Numbered from the stretch's first letter, positions 17,860-27,230 are shown. The stretch: 56,302 nt of DNA from Oscillospiraceae bacterium (GCA_015064805.1 SVRN01000001.1:122302-178603); one strand, 5' to 3'. Program-made: numbers and translations. The notes: a model not told the origin generated them from the letters alone.

Positions 17860-19404
17860 ATGAATAGATTAAACGATTTGGATTATTTGAAGTTAAATAA
17901 GTTTCAGGCGTTTTTCTATAACCTGAAGCTGTTTTTCTGCGCGATCCCTTCGTGGCTTTGGGGCGTTCTGCTGTCCTTGTTCGGCTTTTTCAAGAATTGC
18001 TGGAACTGGCTGAAGAATGAAATTCTGGACATTGGGCGCACGTTCAAGCATGGCAACTGGGCGGTAAAGCTTTCGTTCTTTATCTTTGGCTTCGGTAACC
18101 TGTTTTACGGACAGATCCTGCGCGGCATTCTCTTCCTTTTATTTGAAATCATTTTCATCGTTTACATGATCGTTCCCAGCGGCGGTATCCACTGGCTGGG
18201 CAAGGCCAACTTCTTCCAGACGGGCGCGACCGTCGGTGACGTTCCCCCGTTGAAGAACCAGTATGACCCCATTATGGACTCCTACTACACCATCTGGGGT
18301 GACGACTCGGTCAAGGTCCTCTTGTATGCGCTGTTGACCGTCATTTTTATCATTGCGTTTATCTACACATGGAGACTGCAGGTCAAGCAGTGCCGCATCT
18401 GCATGGAAATCACGGCCAAGGGTAAAAAGGTCAAGAGCGGTAAGCAGGACCTCAAGTCTCTCCTTGACGACCAGTTCCATAAGACGCTGCTCACGCTGCC
18501 CGTGTTCGGTATCGGCGCGTTTACGGTGCTGCCCATTATCTACATGGTGCTCATCGCCTTCACCAGCTACGATAACGCACACGACGGCTTCTCCAATTTG
18601 TTTTCCTGGGTTGGCTGGACCAACTTTAACCAGTTGCTTGACTTTGGCAACGGCGGTCTGGGTATCACCTTTGGTGAGATCTTGTCCTGGACGCTGATCT
18701 GGTCCTTCTTCGCTACCTTCACCAACTACTTCCTTGGTATGTTCGTGGCGATCATGATCAACAAGAAGGGCATTCGATTCAAGAAGTTCTGGAGAACGGT
18801 GCTGGTTATGACCATCGCCATTCCGCAGTTCGTATCTCTTTTGTACGTTTCCAAGCTGTTCGACGACTCGGGTATTATCGGCAAGCTGCTGATCGACTGG
18901 GGTTGGTTGGATTGGGGGCAGTCGCTGTGGGATAATCCCACCTCGGCGAAGATCCTTCTGATCGTGCTGAACATCTGGATCGGTATTCCGTATCTGATGC
19001 TGATGGCTACGGGTATTCTGATGAACATTCCTCAGGACCTGTACGAGTCCTCCCGCATCGACGGTGCCAACACCTTCCAGCAGTACACCAAGATCACGCT
19101 GCCTTATATGCTGTTTGTCACCGGCCCGTATCTTCTGACCAGCTTCGTCGGCAACCTGAACAACTTCAACGTTATCTTCCTGCTCTCGGGCGGTAACCCC
19201 ATCAAGGGTACGGCGGGCGGTGCTTCGGTCGGTCATACGGACCTTCTGATCACCTGGCTGTATAAAATGACGCTTGCCAGCGGCGATACCAAATACTACG
19301 CGGCCTCCGTCATCGGTATTATGGTGTTCGTCGTCGTAGCGGTTCTGTCGTTGATCGTTTACAACGTCATACCTTCCACTAAGAACGAGGAGGACTATAA
19401 GTGA
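17860..19404 (+). CDS. MalF-like sugar ABC transporter permease
   Basis: A 514-aa membrane permease, longer than most because of an N-terminal helical extension and a soluble segment (about residues 105-150) before the canonical domain. The EAA loop is ESSRIDGANTFQQYTKITLP. It pairs with the next gene to form the channel. The start follows the intercistronic hairpins by about 30 nt. The stop TGA overlaps the next start. Confidence 0.9.
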   Translation: MNRLNDLDYLKLNKFQAFFYNLKLFFCAIPSWLWGVLLSLFGFFKNCWNWLKNEILDIGRTFKHGNWAVKLSFFIFGFGNLFYGQILRGILFLLFEIIFIVYMIVPSGGIHWLGKANFFQTGATVGDVPPLKNQYDPIMDSYYTIWGDDSVKVLLYALLTVIFIIAFIYTWRLQVKQCRICMEITAKGKKVKSGKQDLKSLLDDQFHKTLLTLPVFGIGAFTVLPIIYMVLIAFTSYDNAHDGFSNLFSWVGWTNFNQLLDFGNGGLGITFGEILSWTLIWSFFATFTNYFLGMFVAIMINKKGIRFKKFWRTVLVMTIAIPQFVSLLYVSKLFDDSGIIGKLLIDWGWLDWGQSLWDNPTSAKILLIVLNIWIGIPYLMLMATGILMNIPQDLYESSRIDGANTFQQYTKITLPYMLFVTGPYLLTSFVGNLNNFNVIFLLSGGNPIKGTAGGASVGHTDLLITWLYKMTLASGDTKYYAASVIGIMVFVVVAVLSLIVYNVIPSTKNEEDYK

Positions 19405-20288
19405 TGAAAAAGCAAGATACCAATACCATTCGCAAGAAGAGCATGGGCGTCAAGACCAGCCGCATCATTGCGAATACCATCATTTATGCCATCCTTGTTT
19501 TGATGACGATCGTATGGCTGTTCCCCTTCTTCGGCCTTGTGCTGGAGTCCTTCCGCGTGGAAATTCCTCAGCAGGTCGGCTATTTCTGGCCCAAGGAATT
19601 CGGCTTTGATAATTACGTCAAGCTGTTCACACAAACCGATTTCCTGCGTTGGTTCGGCAACACCGCATTCATGGGCGTCGCAACGGCTGTTTTGCAGACG
19701 GTATTCGTGCTGATGATGAGCTACACGCTCTCCAGACTGCGCTTCAAGGGCAGAAAAGCATTGATGAATCTGATGCTGATCCTTGGCATGTTCCCCGGAT
19801 TTTTGACCATGATCCTGATCTATAAGGTGTTCTATGATTTCGGTCTGACCGAAAACATGGCGCCGATCGGTCTGATCATCGTTTACTGTGCAAGCAGTGC
19901 GATGGGTTACTACGTATCCAAGGGCTTCTTCGATACCATTCCCAAGAGCTTGGACGAAGCGGCAAGAGTGGATGGCGCGACTCGTTGGCAGGTATTCTAC
20001 AAGGTGATCATGCCGCTGTCCAAGCCCATCATCATCTACACCGTCCTTATGGGCTTTATGGCTCCTTGGGGCGACTTCATGATGGCAAAGTACATCATTC
20101 ATGAAAATCAGCTTGGTATGAACGTTGCCGTCGGTATGTACGAATGGATGTCGGTAACCAATATGAATACGCACTACACGATGTTCTGTGCCGCGGGCGT
20201 TGTCGTAGCAATTCCCGTCGTCGCCGTCTTCCTGGCCCTGCAGAAATATTACGTCGAGGGCGTTACGGGCGGCGCAGTCAAAGGATAA
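19404..20288 (+). CDS. MalG-like sugar ABC transporter permease
   Basis: A 294-aa partner permease with about six membrane segments and EAA loop DEAARVDGATRWQVFYKVIMP. The start is the ATG at 19404, overlapping the upstream stop (TGATG) with GAGGAGG about 12 nt before it. The C-terminal motif YYVEGVTGGAVKG is the usual MalG ending. Confidence 0.92.
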   Translation: MKKQDTNTIRKKSMGVKTSRIIANTIIYAILVLMTIVWLFPFFGLVLESFRVEIPQQVGYFWPKEFGFDNYVKLFTQTDFLRWFGNTAFMGVATAVLQTVFVLMMSYTLSRLRFKGRKALMNLMLILGMFPGFLTMILIYKVFYDFGLTENMAPIGLIIVYCASSAMGYYVSKGFFDTIPKSLDEAARVDGATRWQVFYKVIMPLSKPIIIYTVLMGFMAPWGDFMMAKYIIHENQLGMNVAVGMYEWMSVTNMNTHYTMFCAAGVVVAIPVVAVFLALQKYYVEGVTGGAVKG

Positions 20289-20305
20289 GAGGAGGATAGT
20301 TAATT

Positions 20306-21430
20306 ATGGCTTCTGTAAAATTAACCAACGTAAAGAAAATCTACGGCAAGGACACCGTTGCAGTACAAGACTTCAACCTGGATATTGCCGATAAAGAGTT
20401 TATCGTATTCGTCGGTCCCTCGGGATGCGGAAAATCCACGACGCTGCGTATGATCGCAGGTCTGGAGGATATTTCCGAAGGTACCGTCGAGATCGACGGC
20501 GTGGTCGTCAACGACCTGCAGCCCCGCGACCGTGACATCGCCATGGTCTTCCAAAACTATGCGCTGTATCCCCACCTGACCGTTTTTGAGAACATGGCGT
20601 TCAGCCTGCGTCTGAAGAACGCACCCCAGGACGAGGTATACGAGAAGGTCGTCAACGCGGCTGAAATTCTGGGCATCACCGAGTATCTGACGAGAAAGCC
20701 CCGCGCGCTGTCGGGTGGTCAGCGTCAGAGAGTTGCCATCGGACGTGCGATGGTCCGCGACAGTAAGGTATTCCTTATGGACGAACCGCTGTCCAACCTG
20801 GACGCCAAGCTGCGTAACCAGATGAGAGCTGAGATCATTCTGCTGCGTCAGAAGATCGACACCACCTTCATCTACGTTACGCACGACCAGACCGAGGCTA
20901 TGACGCTGGGTGACCGTATCGTCATCATGAAGGACGGTTTCATTCAGCAGGTCGGCACTCCCACCGAGGTGTTCGATATGCCCGTCAATCTGTTCGTCGG
21001 TGAGTTCATCGGCGCACCCAAGATGAACACCTTCAAGACCCAGCTCGTTTGCGAGGGCGGCAAGTATTACGTCACGCCTTACGGCGCCAAGATCGAGATC
21101 ACGGGCAAGAAGGCCGAGCTGCTCAAGGAAAAGAACGTTCAGGGCGGCGAGATCATTCTCGGCGTTCGCCCCGAGCATTTCGTTTTGTCGGATGCAAACA
21201 ACCCTGCAGCCATCCCCTGCAAGATCGTGGTCAACGAGATGATGGGCAGTGAATTGCACCTGCACGTCGTGGAGGAGAACGGCGATAAGCTCATCGTTCG
21301 CATCCCCACCGTTTCGCTTGAGGATGAAGAGCGCAAGGCTTTGGTCTACGGTAAGACCATCTACGTTACCTTTGAAGGCAAGGTCATGCACTTCTTCGAT
21401 AAGGAAACGGAGAAGAATTTGCTGGTATAA
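20306..21430 (+). CDS. MsmK/UgpC-type ABC transporter ATP-binding protein
   Basis: A 374-aa ATPase of the carbohydrate-importer class. Walker A is GPSGCGKST, signature LSGGQRQR, Walker B FLMDEPLSNLD, with a C-terminal TOBE/OB domain from about residue 240. It sits downstream of the two permease genes with a GGAGG site 12 nt upstream, so this importer has a dedicated ATPase rather than a shared one. Closing gene of the transporter operon. Confidence 0.93.
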   Translation: MASVKLTNVKKIYGKDTVAVQDFNLDIADKEFIVFVGPSGCGKSTTLRMIAGLEDISEGTVEIDGVVVNDLQPRDRDIAMVFQNYALYPHLTVFENMAFSLRLKNAPQDEVYEKVVNAAEILGITEYLTRKPRALSGGQRQRVAIGRAMVRDSKVFLMDEPLSNLDAKLRNQMRAEIILLRQKIDTTFIYVTHDQTEAMTLGDRIVIMKDGFIQQVGTPTEVFDMPVNLFVGEFIGAPKMNTFKTQLVCEGGKYYVTPYGAKIEITGKKAELLKEKNVQGGEIILGVRPEHFVLSDANNPAAIPCKIVVNEMMGSELHLHVVEENGDKLIVRIPTVSLEDEERKALVYGKTIYVTFEGKVMHFFDKETEKNLLV

Positions 21431-21454
21431 TACAGTCCGCAAGCGCGGTCTGAC

Positions 21455-21489
21455 AAAAAAGATCCACCCCTCGGGGTGGATCTTTTTTA
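21455..21489. terminator. Bidirectional terminator
   Basis: Stem AAAAAAGATCCACCCC / GGGGTGGATCTTTTTT with a tiny loop. It lies between the convergent transporter operon and LacI-family gene, whose stop codon falls at its edge, and has a T-run on either strand. Confidence 0.93.
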
Positions 21490-22548
21490 TAGATTTTCCT
21501 CGGACAGATGAGCGTCGACGTTGGAGGCTAGTAGGATGTGGGGAGCAATGAGATGAACGTGCTCGCCCGAGGAACGGGTGACGTAGTCGTACAGATACCG
21601 CAATACGTTCTTGCCTTGACGATAGGGATTTTGGAAAATGGCGGCGGTTGCGAGGCGATCCTTCAAAATTTGAGGCGTTTGACGGAGCAGGTCGGTGGTG
21701 ATGATGGTCAAGTTTTGCTTGCCGTGGCGGCGGATGCAATCGCAGGCAATGACCGAGCTAGCCGTTGCCATGTAGATGCCGCCGAGCGCAGGATTGTCTC
21801 GCAGCAGCTGCTCTGTGACCTCGGTCACGCGGTCGGGATCGTCGAAATGCTCGTAAATCCAAATGTTGGAAAAGACGTTTTGCTTGGCGTAATCAGTAAA
21901 TCCGTTGATATATTCCATGTTGACGGGCGAGTTTTTTGCGGCAACCAGAAGAGCTACGTCGCGTCCTGCGCAGGTCATCTCCAGCATTTCAGCCGCCATA
22001 CTGCCTGCCGTGTGAGCGTCAACGCCAACGTGAACGACGCGCTTGGTATCGGGAATGTCGTTGGCGACCGTGGCAAAGCACATCCCCTCGTCGCCGTACT
22101 GGTCGATCAGGGCGCGGATGCCGTCCAGCTCGTTCAGCATGGAGGACAAAAAGAGCACGACACCACGGTAGCCTGCCTCGGCAAAGGCTTGGATGAGTTC
22201 TTCCGTGCGGGCAAGGCAATCGGCGCCGTTGGTGTAGTCCAGCTTGCGGATATCGACCGTGACGTTATATTTTTCGAGCGTCTGCGCGGTGGCGCGCATA
22301 CCGTCGATGATAGCGTCTACGTACTCGTCTACGGGGCAGAACAAAATCGCACCGATGGTGATGGGGGCGCGGCGCAAGCCTTGCGCGGCCGAGTTGGCCT
22401 TATATCCCAGCTGCTCCGCTGTGTCCAGCACCAGCTGCTTGGTTTCGGGGCTGATGCGATCCTTACCCGAAAGGGCGCGGTTCACCGTTCCGACCGAAAC
22501 GCCCGCCGCGCGCGCAATATCGTAAATTGTAACCTTTTTTTGGCTCAT
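21487..22548 (-). CDS. LacI-family transcriptional regulator
   Basis: A 353-aa repressor-type protein. The N-terminal helix-turn-helix is VTIYDIARAAGVSVGTVNRA, followed by the hinge (AAQGLRR) and a periplasmic-binding-protein-like effector domain. It is divergent from the sugar-acid operon with about 170 bp between start codons, and a 16-bp palindrome of LacI type sits in that region. That makes control of the sugar-acid operon the most likely role; it could also act on the adjacent galactan locus, though I see no matching site there. Confidence 0.9.
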   Translation of the reverse strand: MSQKKVTIYDIARAAGVSVGTVNRALSGKDRISPETKQLVLDTAEQLGYKANSAAQGLRRAPITIGAILFCPVDEYVDAIIDGMRATAQTLEKYNVTVDIRKLDYTNGADCLARTEELIQAFAEAGYRGVVLFLSSMLNELDGIRALIDQYGDEGMCFATVANDIPDTKRVVHVGVDAHTAGSMAAEMLEMTCAGRDVALLVAAKNSPVNMEYINGFTDYAKQNVFSNIWIYEHFDDPDRVTEVTEQLLRDNPALGGIYMATASSVIACDCIRRHGKQNLTIITTDLLRQTPQILKDRLATAAIFQNPYRQGKNVLRYLYDYVTRSSGEHVHLIAPHILLASNVDAHLSEENL

Positions 22549-22580
22549 TTTTCCTACCGCCTTGCCTTTTTACTGTTATT

Positions 22581-22609
22581 ATTATACCAATTTTTTGTTG
22601 GGATTGCAA
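22581..22609 (-). promoter_or_regulatory. Sigma-A promoter of the LacI-family gene
   Basis: On the minus strand, TTGCAA (22609-22604), 17 bp, TATAAT (22586-22581). About 33 bp upstream of the start codon. Confidence 0.75.
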
Positions 22610-22640
22610 GCCCCTTCGCCCGTTATTTTATTTCAAAGGC

Positions 22641-22669
22641 TTGACAAAAAAAGATATTGGTGCTATAAT
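22641..22669 (+). promoter_or_regulatory. Consensus sigma-A promoter of the sugar-acid operon
   Basis: TTGACA (22641-22646), 17 bp, TATAAT (22664-22669). The palindrome at 22675-22690 covers the expected transcription start. Confidence 0.85.
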
Positions 22670-22674
22670 TATTT

Positions 22675-22690
22675 GCGTAACCGATTACGC
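22675..22690 (+). promoter_or_regulatory. LacI-type operator palindrome
   Basis: GCGTAACCGATTACGC: six-base arms GCGTAA/TTACGC around a central CG, the usual form of LacI/PurR-family operators. Only the two bases flanking the central CG break symmetry. It starts 6 bp after the -10 box, an ideal position for repression by the divergent LacI-family protein. Confidence 0.7.
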
Positions 22691-22718
22691 GTTTAAAAAT
22701 GAAAGGCGGTTAACGCAT

Positions 22719-23447
22719 ATGAAGCATGGAAAAACGACGCTGACGTTTGCAGGGCAGGCGGGCTTTATTCTGGAGTCTGCCGACGGCTTGCGCGTTGGCA
22801 TAGATTTGTACTTATCCAACTGTTGTGAAAGATTCGTCGGATTTAAGCGGCTGATGCCGTATCTGTACGATCCGATGACGCTGGCGCTGGACGTGGTGGT
22901 AGCGACGCACGCCCATTACGATCACTTTGATCCCGATTCCGTGCCGCTGCTGTTAAGCGACGGAAAAGCGGAGCTGGTATGTGCCTGTGACGTTAAGGAA
23001 GAAGCAGTCAAGCTGGGGCTTGACGAGAGCCGCATCACCTATCTGAAGCAGGGCGACGTTTATCGCAAGGGCGACGTGAGCATCAAGGCCCTGCCATGCG
23101 ACCACGGCGAGCTTGCTCCCGATGCGCTGGGACTTCTCATTACGCTGGACGGCAAATCGATCTATATTACGGGCGACACGGCTTATCGCGAGGACTACTT
23201 TAAAAATCCCGCACTGCAGGGTGTGGACGTGCTGATTTTGCCCATTAACGGGGCGTTTGGCAATATGGACGCGCACGACGGCGTTCGCGCGGCGGGTATA
23301 ATCGCGCCCGCGCTGACCATTCCGTGCCATTATTGGAACTTTGCCGAGCACGGCGGCGATCCTTTCGCGTTTATGAATGGAATGAAAAACGACCATCCCG
23401 ACCTGCCGTATCTTATGATGCGCCCGGGCGAGACGATCGAGCTGTAA
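22719..23447 (+). CDS. UlaG-like metallo-beta-lactamase-fold lactonase/hydrolase
   Basis: A 242-aa metal-dependent hydrolase of the UlaG/L-ascorbate-6-phosphate lactonase group. The metal motif is THAHYDHFD (about residues 65-73), with further ligands in DHGE and GDTAY and a C-terminal HYW. The start at 22719 follows an AAAGGCGG site; longer in-frame starts would run into the promoter. First gene of a seven-gene operon for sugar or sugar-acid breakdown, where hydrolysis of a sugar lactone is the logical role. The exact substrate is unknown. Confidence 0.78.
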   Translation: MKHGKTTLTFAGQAGFILESADGLRVGIDLYLSNCCERFVGFKRLMPYLYDPMTLALDVVVATHAHYDHFDPDSVPLLLSDGKAELVCACDVKEEAVKLGLDESRITYLKQGDVYRKGDVSIKALPCDHGELAPDALGLLITLDGKSIYITGDTAYREDYFKNPALQGVDVLILPINGAFGNMDAHDGVRAAGIIAPALTIPCHYWNFAEHGGDPFAFMNGMKNDHPDLPYLMMRPGETIEL

Positions 23448-23470
23448 GAATCGACGTAAGAGGTAGCTAT

Positions 23471-24529
23471 ATGCAAAAGGAAATGAAAGTGTTTATATGC
23501 GAAGGACGCTCGCGCGGTCGCATCGTCACCATGCCCGTACCCGAGATAGCCCCCGGTACGGTGCTCGTCAAGGTGGCGTATTGCGGCATCTGCGGCACGG
23601 ACCAGGATCTGTTCTCGGGCGAGTGCAGCTTTGCTGAAAACGGACAAGTCACGTATCCCGTGCGTCTTGGCCACGAGTGGTCGGGCGTCGTGGAGGCGGT
23701 CGGCGAGGGAGTGACGGGCTTTGAGCGAGGCGATCGCGTGGTCGGTGATAACGCTGTCAGCTGCGGCAAGTGTGACGCATGCCTTGCCGGTGACTACGCT
23801 CACTGCGTCCATATGCTCAACGTAGGTACGATCGATCCCGTCTACGACGGCGCGTTTTGCGAGTATTACATCATTACCGCGCATCATCTGCACAAGATTC
23901 CCGAGGGCATCTCGCTCAAGGAAGCCTCGCTGGCCGAGCCCTTATCGGTGGCATACGGTGGCATCAAGCATATGAACATCACGAACAATTCTACCGTTGC
24001 CGTGATCGGCACGGGGTGCATCGGCATGGCGGCCGTCGTGCTGGCCAAGTGCCTGGGTGCCAAGACCGTCTGGATGATCGGCCGCAATGAGTCCAAGCTG
24101 GAGGCGGCTCGCGCGCTGGGTGCCGAGATCATAAACGTCAAGCAGTGCGACGCGGTGCAGACGATCCTGGATCTGACGAACGGTCAGGGCGCGGACTTCG
24201 TGCTGGAATGCTCGGGTGCCCCTAAGACCTTCAAGCAGGCTATTGATATTGCGGCTTTCCGCGCGACGGTCGCGCTGATCGGCTTTTACGAGCACCGTGA
24301 AAATGACGTCAACGTTGACACCATGGTGGCCAAGGCCCTGACGCTGATCGGTGTCATGGGTGAGATGGGCAACATGGCAGGCGCGTTGCGTATTCTGGCC
24401 GAACACAAGCCCGATCTGCTTCCCATCATCACGGACGAGCTGGCCTTCGACGATTGCATCGTCGGCTTTACGAGAAAGAACTATCCTGACGCGGTCAAGA
24501 TCGCGGTCAGGATCGGAGAGGGGGACTAA
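23471..24529 (+). CDS. Zinc-dependent medium-chain sugar/polyol dehydrogenase
   Basis: A 352-aa enzyme of the sorbitol/threonine/galactitol-phosphate dehydrogenase class. Catalytic zinc ligands are in CGICGTDQD and GHEWSG; the structural zinc cluster is CGKCDACLAGDYAHC. The NAD-binding Rossmann motif is VIGTGCIGMAAV. The start at 23471 has GAGGTAG upstream. It is followed after 1 nt by the next gene. Expected role: oxidation of a sugar or sugar-acid hydroxyl to a ketone. Confidence 0.87.
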   Translation: MQKEMKVFICEGRSRGRIVTMPVPEIAPGTVLVKVAYCGICGTDQDLFSGECSFAENGQVTYPVRLGHEWSGVVEAVGEGVTGFERGDRVVGDNAVSCGKCDACLAGDYAHCVHMLNVGTIDPVYDGAFCEYYIITAHHLHKIPEGISLKEASLAEPLSVAYGGIKHMNITNNSTVAVIGTGCIGMAAVVLAKCLGAKTVWMIGRNESKLEAARALGAEIINVKQCDAVQTILDLTNGQGADFVLECSGAPKTFKQAIDIAAFRATVALIGFYEHRENDVNVDTMVAKALTLIGVMGEMGNMAGALRILAEHKPDLLPIITDELAFDDCIVGFTRKNYPDAVKIAVRIGEGD

Positions 24530-24530
24530 C

Positions 24531-25532
24531 GTGAGCAGAGTAGCCATTATCGGAAAGCAACAGCCCCTTATCATTCGCGAGCGTATCAAAGCGTATCTGG
24601 AGGCGGAAGGGCATGAAGCAGACATTCTCTATATGCCTACCCGCAATGCGAGCGAGTGGATCGACGAGCTGCGCGGATACAACGCCATCATCTCGGCGGG
24701 CGAAAAATTCCCTGGTATCGTGTTCGAGTCGCTCAAGGGTGATCTCAAGCTGCTCTCGCGCTACGGCGTGGGCACGGACGAGATCGACAAGGTGACGGCG
24801 GCAAATTGTGGCGTGGCGGTCTGCAACGCGGCAGGCTCGCTGTCTACCGCCGTGGCCGAGTGCGCCATGGGTATCATTCTCTCGCTGCTGCGCAGCATCC
24901 CTACCTCGGACAGCGAGGTCAGAGCAGGGGATTGGAGTCGCTTTTTTGAGAGCAAGACGGGCACACAGCTCGAGGGCAAGACGGTTGGTATCATCGGCTT
25001 TGGCGACATCTCCCGGGCGCTTGCCAAGATGCTCACGGGCTTTGATTGCCGCGTCATTGCCTACGATATTTACTGGGATGAGGAAACGGCCAAGCGATTG
25101 GGCGTCACCTATGCGGACATTCCCACCATTCAGAAAGAAGCAGATATTATCAGCATTCACGTGCCCTCCACCCCACAGACGGACGGCATGATCAATAAAG
25201 AATTTCTGTCGGGCATGAAAAAGACGGCCATTCTGGTCAATACCGCCCGCGGCAGACTCGTCGTGCCCGAGGACCTTGCGTGGGCGCTCAACAACGGCGT
25301 CATCGCCGGCGCAGGCATGGACGTGTTCTCGCCTGAGCCTCCCTTATCCGATAACCCGCTTCTCACGGCCAAGAATACCGTGCTGTTGCCCCACACGGGC
25401 GCTTGCACCATCGAAAGCCACGAAAAGGCGGGCATGATGGCGGCACGCAACGTGGCTGATTTCTTTGCGGGACGAACGGTTAAGACCATCCTCAACCCTG
25501 ATTACAAAAACCACACGGAGGTAGACATATGA
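24531..25532 (+). CDS. D-2-hydroxyacid dehydrogenase (phosphoglycerate-dehydrogenase-like)
   Basis: A 333-aa NAD-dependent oxidoreductase starting at GTG 24531, with GGAGAGGGGG just upstream. The Rossmann motif is VGIIGFGDISRALAK (GxGxxS rather than GxGxxG). Catalytic Arg is in NTARGRLV, Glu in SPEPPL and His in PHTGACT. The N-terminal domain is of the split flavodoxin-like type. In this operon it may reduce or oxidise a sugar-acid intermediate rather than act in serine synthesis. The stop overlaps the next start as ATGA. Confidence 0.84.
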   Translation: MSRVAIIGKQQPLIIRERIKAYLEAEGHEADILYMPTRNASEWIDELRGYNAIISAGEKFPGIVFESLKGDLKLLSRYGVGTDEIDKVTAANCGVAVCNAAGSLSTAVAECAMGIILSLLRSIPTSDSEVRAGDWSRFFESKTGTQLEGKTVGIIGFGDISRALAKMLTGFDCRVIAYDIYWDEETAKRLGVTYADIPTIQKEADIISIHVPSTPQTDGMINKEFLSGMKKTAILVNTARGRLVVPEDLAWALNNGVIAGAGMDVFSPEPPLSDNPLLTAKNTVLLPHTGACTIESHEKAGMMAARNVADFFAGRTVKTILNPDYKNHTEVDI

Positions 25533-26182
25533 ATGATTCACGAGAATTGCGGCAGGACGTGATCGACACCTGCCTGTGGCTCAAATCCCAAGGCTTCGTC
25601 TTTTCGACCTGGGGCAACATCAGCGTGCGCTTGGACGACGGCAACATTCTGATCACCCCCTCCAAGGTGGATTACGATACCATGACGCCCGAGGATTTGG
25701 TCGTATTGGCACCCGACGGCACCCAGGTGTCGGGGCATCGCCTTTCGACCAGCGAACGTGAGATTCACCGTCGCGTCATGAACAAGCGTCCCGACGTGGG
25801 CGCGATCATTCATATGCACTCGCCCTACGGCATGGCGGCGGCCGCGCGTGACGAGGGCATTCCCGTGTTCACCGAGGAGATGTGCCAGCTGCTGGGCGGC
25901 GCCATCCCGATATCGAGCGAGTTCGTTCCCTCGGATATGCATGAAAAATTGGGCATCGTCGTGTCCGAGTCGGTCACGGATGCCAACGCGATTTTGATCC
26001 GCAACCACGGCCCAATGTGCTTCGGCCGCACTCTTGCCGAGGCGAGAGTGTGCTGTCAGGTGGTCGAAAAGACCTGTAAATTGTACCTGCACCTGTTGGC
26101 GGCAGGCGGCATCAAGCGGATCGAGGAACAGTACATTGCCCGTGGCAGAGATTATTTTCTCAACGGCTACGGAAAATCTTGA
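25529..26182 (+). CDS. Class II aldolase/adducin family protein
   Basis: A 217-aa zinc enzyme of the L-fuculose-phosphate aldolase / ribulose-5-phosphate 4-epimerase / sugar-acid decarboxylase family. Metal ligands are His95 and His97 (IIHMHSPYG) and His160 (RNHGPM); the catalytic Glu is in STSEREIH. WGNISVR near the N-terminus is the usual substrate-binding loop. It probably cleaves or decarboxylates a keto-sugar acid made by the two dehydrogenases. Which reaction is used cannot be told from the sequence. Confidence 0.86.
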   Translation: MNDSRELRQDVIDTCLWLKSQGFVFSTWGNISVRLDDGNILITPSKVDYDTMTPEDLVVLAPDGTQVSGHRLSTSEREIHRRVMNKRPDVGAIIHMHSPYGMAAAARDEGIPVFTEEMCQLLGGAIPISSEFVPSDMHEKLGIVVSESVTDANAILIRNHGPMCFGRTLAEARVCCQVVEKTCKLYLHLLAAGGIKRIEEQYIARGRDYFLNGYGKS

Positions 26183-26200
26183 TTTTGGGAGGATACAACC

Positions 26201-27220
26201 ATGAAAGTCGTAACGATGGGCGAGATGATGATCCGTTTCATGCCCAAAAACAATCTGCGCTTTGAGCAGGCAACCGAATTCGAGGCTTACTACGGTGGCG
26301 ATGAGTCTATCGTGGCTGTCTCGCTTGCCCGCTTCGGCATCGAGTCCAGATACGTCACGAAATTGCCGATCAATCCGCTCGGTCAGACGGCGCTGAACAA
26401 GCTGCGTGAGCAGGGCGTGGACACCTCCTACATCGTGCGCGGCGGTGAACGTCTGGGACTGAACTTTTATGAAAACGGCGCGTCTGTCCGCGCCTCCAAC
26501 GTGCTGTACGACCGCAAGTATTCTGCCATTTCGCAGGCAGAGGTCGAGGAGTTCGATTTCGACGGTATTTTCTCGGATGCCGACTGGTTCCACGTTGCAG
26601 GCATCACTCCTGCCATCAGCCCCAAGGCGGCCATCCTCGTTGAGGCGGCCATGAAGGCGGCGAAGAAACACGGCGTGACGGTCAGCGTCGACCTCAACTA
26701 TCGAAGCAAACTGTGGACGCCCGAACAGGCGCAGGCGGTCATGATCCCCCTGATGCAGTACGTCGACGTTTGCATCGGTAACGAGGAGGACGCCGAGAAG
26801 GTGCTGGGCTACAAGCCCGAAAACACCGATATCACCAAGGGCGAGCTTGACATTGAGGCTTACAAGGACGTCTTCGTCAAGCTCAAGGAGCGCTTTGGCT
26901 TCAAGTACATTGGCTCGACCTTGCGCGAGAGCTATTCCGCGTCGGACAACGGCTGGTCGGCCATGATCTATGACGGCAAGGAGTTTTACCGTTCCAGAAC
27001 CTATCAGATCCACCTCGTTGACCGAGGCGGCGGAGGTGCGTCGTTCGCGGCGGGCATGATCTACGGCATCCTCAACGGTATGTCCATTGCTGACACCTGC
27101 GAGTTTGCTACGGCATCCTCCGCGCTCAAGCAGACCATCGTGGGCGATTTCAATCTGGCCACGCTGGACGAGGTCAAAAAGCTGATGGGCGGCGACGCGT
27201 CGGGACGCGTCAGCAGATAA
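26201..27220 (+). CDS. PfkB-family (KdgK-like) sugar kinase homologue lacking the catalytic Asp
   Basis: A 339-aa ribokinase-fold protein closest in look to 2-keto-3-deoxygluconate kinases of Clostridia. The fold is complete, and VDRGGGGASFAAG at about residues 273-285 aligns with the normal DTxGAGDxF motif, but the catalytic base Asp is Ala280. The N-terminal motif, usually GGAxxN, reads GGDESI. Loss of the base and change of the substrate loop suggest it is not an ordinary kinase. It may be a binding or regulatory protein, or use an altered mechanism. Start has GGGAGGA upstream. The frame is intact, so it is under selection. Confidence 0.8.
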   Translation: MKVVTMGEMMIRFMPKNNLRFEQATEFEAYYGGDESIVAVSLARFGIESRYVTKLPINPLGQTALNKLREQGVDTSYIVRGGERLGLNFYENGASVRASNVLYDRKYSAISQAEVEEFDFDGIFSDADWFHVAGITPAISPKAAILVEAAMKAAKKHGVTVSVDLNYRSKLWTPEQAQAVMIPLMQYVDVCIGNEEDAEKVLGYKPENTDITKGELDIEAYKDVFVKLKERFGFKYIGSTLRESYSASDNGWSAMIYDGKEFYRSRTYQIHLVDRGGGGASFAAGMIYGILNGMSIADTCEFATASSALKQTIVGDFNLATLDEVKKLMGGDASGRVSR

Positions 27221-27230
27221 GGAGTCGATC

